Assembly (NCBI GenBank): GCA_903831545.1
Contig: CAIKYI010000341.1
Location: 1 to 11,660, forward strand
Reading direction: 5' to 3'
DNA length: 11,660 nucleotides
DNA from: an uncultured Methylobacter sp.
GTDB lineage: Bacteria; Pseudomonadota; Gammaproteobacteria; Methylococcales; Methylomonadaceae
The number at the start of each line of letters is the position of its first letter. The first letter of the stretch is position 1. Under the pieces are notes generated by a model. The model was not told where the DNA came from, did no database searches, and saw only the letters and a list, made by a program, of their open reading frames with translations. Made by a program: the position numbers and the translations under genes. Positions 1 through 6,599 of this stretch are shown here, in pieces.

Positions 1-66
1 AAGCATCTTACCGCGCTTTATCCAATTGTTACCCCCGCTGATTTTTGGCAATTACATGGGGAATGA
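1..66 (+). CDS. 3' end of an unidentified upstream gene (partial)
   Basis: Frame 1 is open from the window edge to a TGA at 64-66 and gives a protein-like tail of 21 residues ending in PADFWQLHGE. I do not recognise the family. A competing frame starting at base 2 stays open to a TAA at 116-118 and also gives a plausible peptide with a hydrophobic stretch followed by a basic tail (KTRRR). It uses rarer arginine codons (cgg, cga, cga) for that stretch, so frame 1 is slightly preferred. Only one of the two can be the real end, and it is possible that neither is. The sequence left of the window would settle it. Confidence 0.3.
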   Translation, partial: KHLTALYPIVTPADFWQLHGE

Positions 67-470
67 GAAAACCCGGCGACGATTTTTCTTAAAATGCACC
101 ACAAGGTTCAAGGCATAAGGGTAAATGGTTACAAAATCACCGGAAGCGATTTTGAACGCGCAATGCGCGGCCCAAAGGGTGAAGGGCAGGAAGCCCGAAA
201 TAAATGTTCGTAACGGGCCATTTTAAATTGTAAAAAATATTGACCGTCGCGTAGGGGCAATCCCTTGCGGTTGCCCCTGATAACAGGGCAACCTTAAAAC
301 GCGTCGGTAACAAAGGGCAGGCGTTTAAAGGGCAGGCGTAAAGCCTGCCCCTACGGTTTGGGTCGGAACAATAAAAATACGGACAGAAAAGCTTTGCCTA
401 CCCTGGACAGCTAATCCATACTGTAACGGCTAATGCTCCCTCTCAACGACACAACCTGATATCAAGACCA
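67..470. other. Gene-free gap before the aldolase gene
   Basis: No convincing gene lies here. A 39-codon frame from an ATG at 94 to a TAA at 211 has no recognisable motif. A weak stem pairs GCCCG (193-197) with CGGGC (214-218) and is followed by TTTT (221-224); it could end upstream transcription but is far from a textbook terminator. The right part is occupied by the inverted-repeat element at 251-354. The last 115 bases should hold the promoter of the aldolase gene, but I found no sigma70 pair with good spacing. Confidence 0.5.
251..354. repeat. Short element with 9-bp perfect terminal inverted repeats and nested hairpins
   Basis: The element begins GTAGGGGCA (251-259) and ends TGCCCCTAC (346-354), exact reverse complements. 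Inside, AGGGGCAA (253-260) pairs with TTGCCCCT (271-278), and TTGCCC (271-276) can instead pair with GGGCAA (286-291). At the right end GGGCAGGC (330-337) pairs perfectly with GCCTGCCC (343-350) across a 5-base loop. AAAGGGCAGGCGT occurs twice in direct orientation (312-324 and 327-339). It has no coding capacity. The architecture is that of a REP- or MITE-like non-autonomous repeat; copy number in the genome cannot be seen here. Confidence 0.65.
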
Positions 471-1121
471 ATGACAGAATCGGAAGGTGTAATAAAATAC
501 CAATTAAATCATACGCACCAAGCCATTAACCCGCTTTGCAACTTAACTGAAATCAACGCCTGGCGCACTATTGCAGTCCGCCTTGAGCTTATCGGACAAA
601 ATCCCGGTCGTTACGACAACCTTGGTTTTGGCAATATCAGTCAAAGGCTTGAGAGCCACAAGAATCAATTTATCATCAGCGGCACTCAAACCGGACACCT
701 TAAAAACCTGAGCCCGGAACATTTTTGTCTGATCGTACAAGCCGAACCCCGGCAAAACCGACTTCAATCCTGCGGCTTGTGCAAACCTTCTTCCGAATCC
801 CTGACCCACGCCAGCGTTTACGCCCAGAACCCCGATATCCAAGCAATTATTCATGCACACAGCCCTGAAGTCTGGACGCATACCAAAGCACTTCAGCTTC
901 CCCACACGGACGCCGAAGTACCCTACGGAACCGTTGAAATGGCTATCGCTGTCGAAAACCTGTTTAAATCGGGTAGTCTGGCTAAAACGTCACTATTCAC
1001 CATGCTCGGCCATGAAGATGGCGTCGTTGCTTTTGGAAGCAGCCTGCAGGCAGCATTTCAGGAACTGATAAACTATTTGTCACTGGCCATTGGCATTGAA
1101 CAACAACGCCTTAGCCGATAG
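471..1121 (+). CDS. Class II aldolase/adducin-family protein
   Basis: The 216-residue product belongs to the class II aldolase/adducin fold, zinc-dependent enzymes that cleave, epimerise or dehydrate phosphorylated sugars (FucA, AraD and MtnB are relatives). Visible motifs in order are GNIS (54-57) and SGTQTG (70-75) of the phosphate-binding region, PSSE (106-109) with the likely catalytic Glu109, the metal ligands H128 and H130 in HAHS, and a third probable ligand H181 in GHEDG. The length is close to that of FucA and MtnB. No neighbouring sugar or methionine-salvage gene points to a substrate, so no gene symbol is given. An unusual CGLC motif (C101, C104) sits just before the catalytic loop. 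The ATG at 471 has only a weak upstream purine stretch (AAGA). The grxC gene begins 35 bases downstream on the same strand and is probably co-transcribed. The family call is secure; the reaction is unknown. Confidence 0.88.
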   Translation: MTESEGVIKYQLNHTHQAINPLCNLTEINAWRTIAVRLELIGQNPGRYDNLGFGNISQRLESHKNQFIISGTQTGHLKNLSPEHFCLIVQAEPRQNRLQSCGLCKPSSESLTHASVYAQNPDIQAIIHAHSPEVWTHTKALQLPHTDAEVPYGTVEMAIAVENLFKSGSLAKTSLFTMLGHEDGVVAFGSSLQAAFQELINYLSLAIGIEQQRLSR

Positions 1122-1156
1122 AATAAACCATTAATAATTAATCATTATCTAAAAAC

Positions 1157-1417
1157 ATGCCGGAAATCCAGATTTACACCACCAATATTTGCCCTTATTG
1201 CATCATGGCTAAACGCCTGCTCGACAAAAAAGGCGCTCACTATACTGAAATCAACGTAGATGCCAAACCCGGTTTAAGAGAAGAAATGATGCTTAGAACA
1301 AACCGCCGTACAGTGCCCCAAATTTATATCGGCGATTATCATGTCGGTGGTTTTGACGATCTCTATGCGCTGGAGCAACAAAAAAAACTGGATGATTTAC
1401 TGCAAAAAAAGTCCTAA
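1157..1417 (+). CDS. grxC: Glutaredoxin 3 (GrxC type)
   Basis: This small cytoplasmic thiol-disulfide oxidoreductase of 86 residues uses glutathione to reduce protein disulfides and glutathione-mixed disulfides. The dithiol active site CPYC is at residues 12-15, directly after the first beta strand. The cis-proline motif TVP is at 52-54. GG followed by FDD (64-68), which contacts glutathione, completes the thioredoxin fold. Length and motifs match GrxC rather than the monothiol CGFS class. It follows the aldolase gene by 35 bases with no clear terminator between, so the two probably share a transcript. The start is poorly supplied with a ribosome binding site, only A-rich sequence, but it fits the family N-terminus exactly. 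The gene ends at a repeat-rich gap and converges with the Lon-like gene. Confidence 0.93.
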   Translation: MPEIQIYTTNICPYCIMAKRLLDKKGAHYTEINVDAKPGLREEMMLRTNRRTVPQIYIGDYHVGGFDDLYALEQQKKLDDLLQKKS

Positions 1418-1443
1418 CAGAATTGAACAGAGATTTAATAGAA

Positions 1444-1522
1444 CACGGATCAGGGGGATTTACGCGGATTTTTGAAATCCCGAATTGCCTTTATCCGCTT
1501 ATATTTTGAGCGGTCACCCGTG
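1444..1522. repeat. Degenerate inverted-repeat stretch downstream of grxC
   Basis: CACGG (1444-1448) is mirrored by CCGTG (1518-1522). Inside, GCGGAT (1464-1469) is mirrored by ATCCGC (1493-1498), and GGATTT (1466-1471) pairs with AAATCC (1475-1480) over a 3-base loop. The repeated CACGGAT, TTTACGCGGAT and TTATCCGC words recall a short dispersed sequence that, from memory, is seen between genes in many bacteria. No frame through it looks coding. It does not end in a T-run, so it is not a typical terminator, though it may help end grxC transcripts. Confidence 0.45.
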
Positions 1523-1534
1523 CGGAAACTTAAT

Positions 1535-1605
1535 GTAGGATTAGTGCAACATAACCCGTAAGCTATTTGTAAATACTGGGTTAGGCTAGCGCTAACCCAA
1601 CCTAC
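1535..1605. repeat. Inverted-repeat element with GTAGG/CCTAC ends
   Basis: The stretch starts GTAGG (1535-1539) and ends CCTAC (1601-1605). GGGTTAG (1578-1584) pairs with CTAACCC (1592-1598) around a core containing the palindrome GCTAGC. The left half, with TTAGTGCAACATAACCC, is an imperfect reverse complement of the right half. It resembles the intergenic GTAGGTTGGGTTAGCG-type repeats I recall from several proteobacterial genomes, present here as a damaged left and an intact right arm. It lies between convergent grxC and the Lon-like gene, where a two-way stop of transcription would be useful. Confidence 0.55.
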
Positions 1606-1692
1606 CTTAGGCATTTTAATTCAATAAAATCCGCAACGGTTAATGCTTGCAATGTAGCTTAATGGGTATTTATTGCGAGTCGCCCTCCCTCC

Positions 1693-4089
1693 TTACTCAT
1701 GCTCCGATTTACCATTAAAGTCTTGTTTAAGCTGGGTAAACTGCAACAACTGGGCTTCAACGCTGCCATTAAACGATTCAGGCTGATAAGCCCCTTGCTC
1801 GTTAAGCACTCCGGCTTCCATGCCAGTCAGTAGTTCCAGGGCCTCATCAACGGTAGTTACCGCATAAATATTAAACTGACCTATTTGTGCCGCATGCACC
1901 ACATCCCAACGTAACATCAAATGCTTAATATTGGTCTCCGGAATAATAACGCCCTGGGTTCCGCTTAAGCCCTTTTTAACGCAAATATCAAAAAAACCTT
2001 CGATTTTTTCGTTAACCCCGCCTATCGGTTGAACCTTGCCCAGTTGATTGACCGAACCGGTAATCGCCAGATCTTGCCGTAAAGGAATTTGGGCTATCGA
2101 GGACAATATAACGCAAAGTTCTGCCAGCGAAGCACTGTCGCCCTCAATGTGTCCGTAGGATTGTTCAAATACCAGGCTGGCGGCTATCGAGAACGGCGTT
2201 TTTCGACAGTACCGGGCAGCGATAAAGCTGGATAGGATCAATACGCCTTTGGAATGAATAGCGCCGCCTAATTCAGTTTCACGTTCAATATCTACCACTT
2301 TCCCACTGCCTAAACGAGTGGTTGCGGTAATCCTTGACGGTTGCCCAAAACTGAACTCGCCTAACTGTAATACCGAAAGACCGTTTATCTGACCTATCAC
2401 TTTGCCTTCTGTAGCTATTAATACCGTACCCCGATGAATATGCTCATAAAGCTTTTCTCTGAGTTTATCCAGCCGATGCGTTTTATGATCAATCGCCTGC
2501 TGCACATCGCTGTTGGCGATCAGTTCATGGCCATTGGTTTCGGCCCAATAGTTGGCTTCTGTTAGCAAATCTTTGATACTGCGCAAATGGGTCAAAAGTT
2601 TATCTTCATCACCGGCCATTCTGGCGCTGTGCTCTATAACTCTGGCTACTGCATTGGAACTTAACGACTTTAACTTTTCACGTCTGACGATAGTTGCCAG
2701 TAACCGTGCGTAGTCGTGGTCGTTATTTTGCCGGATAATCGATTCGTCAAAATCAGCTGCGACTTTAAAAAGATCATGAAACTCGGGATCATATTCGCAG
2801 AGCAAGTAATAAATCAGCGGCTCACCCATCAGGATGAGTTTTAAATCCAGCGGGATGGGTTCTGGCTCCAGTGATGACGTGCTGCTCAGGCTAAGCGCCC
2901 GCTCCAGCGATTCAATCCTGATTTCTCCGGACTGCAACGCTCTCTTGAGCGTGTCCCAGGCATAAGGTTGAAACAGTAATTTTCGGGCATCAATCAGTAA
3001 ATAACCGCCATTAGCCTTATGCAGTGCGCCAGGCTTGATCATCGTAAAATCGGTAACCAATGAACCCATGTAAGCTTGATGATCAATGCGACCAACGAGA
3101 TTACTGTAATTGGGATGATCTTCGTAAACGACTGGCGCCGCCTTCTGGTTGCTAAAATCAACCATCAAATTAACGTAATAGCGTTTAAATGGATTGGCAT
3201 CCTGCGGCAAATCCATAAAAGAAAATGTTTTTTCGCTACGCGGAATAAAATCGAGCACATGTTCGACAAGATCTTTTTGAACATCGTTCAAATAACCAAG
3301 AATCGCGGCTTGTTTAGCGTATTTTTCGACCAGCTCATCGACGGAATGATTGACCGCAAGCTCTGCAACTTCACGGTTAAGCGCCTGTAACTTGCGTTTG
3401 GTTTCTTTACGCCAAAGGGGAAAATTTTTGACTAACTTAGCCAAGCGTTCTTGCAAGTTGTAAATATTTTTTTGTATTGCTTGCTGTTTATCTTTATCAA
3501 GCTTGTTAAATTGTTCCGGGGCAATGGTGTCGCCATTTTCATCCGCCGGCGAAAAAGCATAACCGGTTGTCGTTTCAGTGAGAATAATATGGGCATTAAC
3601 AGCTTCTTCGCGTAACAGACTCAGCTCGTTAATTTCGCGTTGCCGCGACTCACTTTCAAGCTCGGAAGTTCTTGAGCGATATTCATCACCTTCAAACGCC
3701 GTAGGTATGGCGATACTTAGCTCGTCAATTAACTGCTCCATATCGTGCTTGAAAATCTTGCCGTGCCCGGGCTTCAGTTTAATGGCCGTTGGTTTGGCGG
3801 GCTGAATAAAATTATTTACATAGCACCAATCATCAGGAACGTTTTGCCGACAGGCTTCGTGCTCAAGCAACTGTTTTACGATAGTCAGTTTACCGGTGCC
3901 GGAGGGTGCCATTGCAAAAATATTGTAGCCATTTTTTTGTATGCGAATACCAAATTTAATGGCCTCGACAGCGCGTTGCTGACCGATGGCGATATCAATA
4001 TCTTCGAGTTCTTCGGTGGAGTTAAATTTTAACAGTTCAACATGACATGATTTATAAAGTTGAGAAGGAGCCAACGGAGTATTTTTCAT
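1693..4089 (-). CDS. LonB-type ATP-dependent protease (AAA/Lon-C family)
   Basis: The 798-residue product belongs to the Lon-related family with a split, inserted ATPase (COG1067 type; E. coli YcbZ/LonH is a shorter relative), distinct from LonA. The N-terminal region carries a P-loop, APSGTGK (61-67). A long charged, helix-rich insert with probable coiled coil (about 135-280) follows. The conserved NGGYLLIDA block (360-368) is Walker B-like, and LKRALQSGEI (381-390) follows it. The proteolytic domain occupies roughly 555-760, with catalytic Ser652 in GDSAS and Lys695 in GVNEKIEG forming the Ser-Lys dyad. It should act in the cytoplasm on misfolded or regulatory proteins. The residue after the P-loop lysine is Leu rather than Ser/Thr. 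The start ATG (4087-4089) fits the family N-terminus; upstream purines are weak. A gap of about 430 bases upstream and convergence with grxC downstream suggest a single-gene unit. Confidence 0.9.
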   Translation of the reverse strand: MKNTPLAPSQLYKSCHVELLKFNSTEELEDIDIAIGQQRAVEAIKFGIRIQKNGYNIFAMAPSGTGKLTIVKQLLEHEACRQNVPDDWCYVNNFIQPAKPTAIKLKPGHGKIFKHDMEQLIDELSIAIPTAFEGDEYRSRTSELESESRQREINELSLLREEAVNAHIILTETTTGYAFSPADENGDTIAPEQFNKLDKDKQQAIQKNIYNLQERLAKLVKNFPLWRKETKRKLQALNREVAELAVNHSVDELVEKYAKQAAILGYLNDVQKDLVEHVLDFIPRSEKTFSFMDLPQDANPFKRYYVNLMVDFSNQKAAPVVYEDHPNYSNLVGRIDHQAYMGSLVTDFTMIKPGALHKANGGYLLIDARKLLFQPYAWDTLKRALQSGEIRIESLERALSLSSTSSLEPEPIPLDLKLILMGEPLIYYLLCEYDPEFHDLFKVAADFDESIIRQNNDHDYARLLATIVRREKLKSLSSNAVARVIEHSARMAGDEDKLLTHLRSIKDLLTEANYWAETNGHELIANSDVQQAIDHKTHRLDKLREKLYEHIHRGTVLIATEGKVIGQINGLSVLQLGEFSFGQPSRITATTRLGSGKVVDIERETELGGAIHSKGVLILSSFIAARYCRKTPFSIAASLVFEQSYGHIEGDSASLAELCVILSSIAQIPLRQDLAITGSVNQLGKVQPIGGVNEKIEGFFDICVKKGLSGTQGVIIPETNIKHLMLRWDVVHAAQIGQFNIYAVTTVDEALELLTGMEAGVLNEQGAYQPESFNGSVEAQLLQFTQLKQDFNGKSEHE

Positions 4090-4374
4090 TATTTATACTC
4101 TGTTTGGAAAACTTGGCTTGTTAATCAAAACTACACCGAACGACAAGAATGATTTTTCAATACTGTGCTGAAAGATAGAATACACGATCCATCAAAAACA
4201 CGAAAGGCACGCATCATTGGCGTTGGTTAATATAACTGGAAAGTGGTTTGCTATTTCGTGTTGAGGTTATAAAGCCAAAACGGGTTACGAGGTAATATGA
4301 GGAAAAAATTTGTGCAACCATTACAAAGCAACCTTTGTTGTTTTATAACGCTTCCGCGAGACATTTCCTTATGC
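4090..4374. other. Gene-free upstream region of the Lon-like gene
   Basis: This AT-rich stretch should hold the minus-strand promoter and leader of the protease gene. I looked for sigma70 and heat-shock type promoter pairs and found none with both good boxes and good spacing. TATAAA just upstream of the start codon lacks a partner at 16-18 bases. No coding frame is convincing. Confidence 0.4.
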
Positions 4375-4420
4375 AAAAAAAAGCAGGGCAAATCAGCATC
4401 CGTGCTGATTTGCCCTGCTT
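4375..4420 (-). terminator. Strong rho-independent terminator of the phosphoesterase gene
   Basis: A perfect 18-bp stem pairs 4381-4398 with 4403-4420 across the 4-base loop TCCG. Read on the minus strand, the stem is followed immediately by eight Ts (As at 4375-4382 on the plus strand, two of them shared with the stem). It lies about 100 bases after the stop codon of the phosphoesterase gene, in the right direction. The plus-strand side lacks a T-run, so it should act one way only. It also insulates the Lon-like gene from read-through. Confidence 0.9.
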
Positions 4421-4523
4421 TAACTTGAAAACACCTTTGAATTTACGCTATCAATTGGTGCTGAACCTAAAACCTTATTTAGCCCCAGATACAGATTAAT
4501 GTTATCCGTGGCTTAAATGCTTT

Positions 4524-6413
4524 TTAGTGTCCCTTTGAAAAAGTTTCTTTTTCAGACCCTTCATGCTCATCCGAAAAATCGAACATACTTCTTAAATCAC
4601 CAATAGCAGGTTGATTTTCTGGAAGATATGAATGATCGTCCTGTTCCGGGTTAGGCAGGTTGTCACGACTACGTGCTGACAGTGGTTTTAACTTCCAGTT
4701 ATATTCGATAAATTTCAGAATCGAGGCATGATCATGATAAACGTGATCCACATGACCTTTTTTAGCATAAGGTGAAACGACCAGGAATGGGATACGTGGG
4801 CCGTCACCAAAAAAGTCCAGATTTTGAATAGAACCGGTATCAAAATAACCACCACCCTCGTCGGTAGTAACAATGATCGCAGTATTAGCCCATAAGTCCG
4901 GCTGGGACTTAACTGAGGCTACCAAATCTTTGATAAACAGTTCATAAGCCACAGGCGCTGAATAACCGGGATGTCCACTGACCAGATTTTTGGGTACGAC
5001 AAAAGAAACCGCCGGTAAATTACCGCTCGCCACATCATTTTGGAATGTTTCCATACCTTTTAAATGCTCACGCAAGGCTGGAGTATTCACCACATTTGAT
5101 GAGCCATTCAGCGGATCGCCAAGGCTGTTGTAAACAACGGACTGGGTTGTTGAGTAAGTCGCGCTATCTACTGCGGCTGTACGATAAGGCTCAGGAATTC
5201 CGGCTGGAACCTGGGAATTTACAAGATAACGAACCATCGGATAGGTAGCATCATTAAGTACATCACCCGCATCGCGACCGGCCGTATACCATTTCCAGCT
5301 AACATCTTTTGCAGACAAAGCTTCGCCAATGGTAGGAATCGTTTGTGGGGGATAGACAAATTTATCGGCACCCAGTGCTTTAGCGGTTCCGTCTACGTTA
5401 TAGGGGGTATCGTAATTATTGACCAGATAATAGGCATTCTTTTTACAGCGACTGGCGCGATGTTTTTCTTTAAGAACGCTTAAGATTGAGGCAACACCCG
5501 GTTGATTGGCATCGGAACAATTTACATAAGAACCGCCTTTATAACCATCCTGAATAAAAAAGTTGTCGGTTCCGTCTTTTGGATTAGGATTTTCGATCTG
5601 GTTGGCAGGCGGCACCATCACCCCCGAATTGTTATAAACAGCGACATCAGCAGTAGCTATGGCAAAAAAGTTTGCACCGGTTCCGCCCATAATCGATTGG
5701 TGAAAGTTATCGCTTAACGCGTAATCTTTAGCCAATTGCTTAAAGATTGGCGCATCACCCTGTGCCATATTAAAGAACCCCATCAGCTCGCCACCTTGCT
5801 GCGCGTTGCTCGGTGTAGGGCTATCAAGTCCATTATCGCCACCAGTACCCACGGTAGTCGCTACCCAGGTAAACAGGCTAAGATCCTTATTATTTCCCGC
5901 TGTTTGCTGCCACATTTGGAAAAAACGATGCACAGGATCGCCAGTTGCAGAAATCTCTGATCCATAAGGAACATACTTGGTAATTTGAAACGGACCGCTA
6001 GCAAGAGTTGCAGGAAATCGTAAATCGGGCGTACCTGTCAAAAATTGAAAAGACGGCGTTAGAATGCCGATTTGCAAAGGTTGTGGCAAGTTTGGATAAG
6101 CATTACCAAGAGTCGGTTTTACAGTATATTGATCAGTTGGATTAATGCCTTCACGCTGAATGGCTTTTGCGTAATTAGGCCCTGGCGTACCGTCAGCATT
6201 GATAATACCCAGAGACAATAGATTTTTTATACTTTGACCTTTAGGTGGCTGATAAGCGCCATACAAAGTATCGAAGGTTACGTTTTCGCCGACGACCACG
6301 ATAACGTGTTGAATGGGCGTTGCCGGCTTGCTGGCAAAAGCAGCGCCACCATTTATCGCCAGGGCGATACCTAGCGCAAGGGACGAATAAATAAAAGTAT
6401 TTTTGCGGTTCAT
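4524..6413 (-). CDS. Secreted phosphoesterase (phospholipase C/acid phosphatase family)
   Basis: This alkaline-phosphatase-fold phosphoesterase (PF04185 type, related to bacterial phospholipases C and AcpA) hydrolyses phosphate esters outside the cytoplasm. Residues are numbered from the ATG at 6411-6413 (629 residues). MNRKN plus a hydrophobic stretch ending AFA-S (about 25-28) is a Sec signal peptide. IQHVIVVVGENVTFD (34-48) carries the metal/nucleophile motif, normally ENxSFD. Further family landmarks are SGHPGYS (479-485), TTDEGGGYFD (516-525), GPRIPFLVVSPYAKKG (537-552) and HDHASILKFIE (560-570). A longer reading from TTG at 6417-6419 adds two residues but leaves only three bases to the weak purine stretch GAG, so the ATG is preferred. 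The C-terminus is a short acidic-basic tail (DEHEGSEKE). It appears monocistronic, with its own strong terminator; I saw no phosphate-control box. Phospholipid versus phosphomonoester substrate cannot be told. Confidence 0.88.
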   Translation of the reverse strand: MNRKNTFIYSSLALGIALAINGGAAFASKPATPIQHVIVVVGENVTFDTLYGAYQPPKGQSIKNLLSLGIINADGTPGPNYAKAIQREGINPTDQYTVKPTLGNAYPNLPQPLQIGILTPSFQFLTGTPDLRFPATLASGPFQITKYVPYGSEISATGDPVHRFFQMWQQTAGNNKDLSLFTWVATTVGTGGDNGLDSPTPSNAQQGGELMGFFNMAQGDAPIFKQLAKDYALSDNFHQSIMGGTGANFFAIATADVAVYNNSGVMVPPANQIENPNPKDGTDNFFIQDGYKGGSYVNCSDANQPGVASILSVLKEKHRASRCKKNAYYLVNNYDTPYNVDGTAKALGADKFVYPPQTIPTIGEALSAKDVSWKWYTAGRDAGDVLNDATYPMVRYLVNSQVPAGIPEPYRTAAVDSATYSTTQSVVYNSLGDPLNGSSNVVNTPALREHLKGMETFQNDVASGNLPAVSFVVPKNLVSGHPGYSAPVAYELFIKDLVASVKSQPDLWANTAIIVTTDEGGGYFDTGSIQNLDFFGDGPRIPFLVVSPYAKKGHVDHVYHDHASILKFIEYNWKLKPLSARSRDNLPNPEQDDHSYLPENQPAIGDLRSMFDFSDEHEGSEKETFSKGH

Positions 6414-6565
6414 TGGCAAATGCTCGAATCAGATGAATTGAAATAGTATCGTTATGATTACAAAAAACTATTTTCATAATCAGCACCAGCATGCCTGTTT
6501 ATTATTACCGGTTAATGACAGTCGTATAATTAATTTGGTTTTTTCTTACAGCCATAATCCAGAGG

Positions 6566-6590
6566 TTCTTGTACTTAGGATGAACAAGAA
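6566..6590 (-). terminator. Weak hairpin after comEC
   Basis: TTCTTGT (6566-6572) pairs with ACAAGAA (6584-6590) over an 11-base loop, just after the comEC stop. No T-run follows on the minus strand, so it is at best an inefficient terminator or an mRNA end stabiliser. The remaining bases to 6413 form the upstream region of the phosphoesterase gene; no clear promoter was found. Confidence 0.25.
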
Positions 6591-6599
6591 TTGTCTTAC

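Noticed and set aside
94..213. A 39-codon frame in the left gap
   Set aside because: No ribosome binding site, no recognised motif and no supporting neighbour; short enough to be chance.
312..339. Tandem 13-base repeats as a CRISPR-like array
   Set aside because: Only two units with a 2-base gap and no spacers; they are part of the 251-354 element.
4297..4428. A 43-codon plus-strand frame with a good GAGG ribosome binding site before its ATG
   Set aside because: More than a third of it runs through the perfect terminator stem, whose sequence is explained by the minus-strand gene, and the peptide shows no recognisable pattern.
6417..6419. TTG as the start of the phosphoesterase gene
   Set aside because: It adds only two residues to the ATG at 6411-6413 and leaves just three bases to the nearest purine stretch; the ATG is better placed.
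6525..6530. Perfect TATAAT on the plus strand between the phosphoesterase gene and comEC
   Set aside because: No good -35 box at the right distance, and no plus-strand gene downstream to be served.
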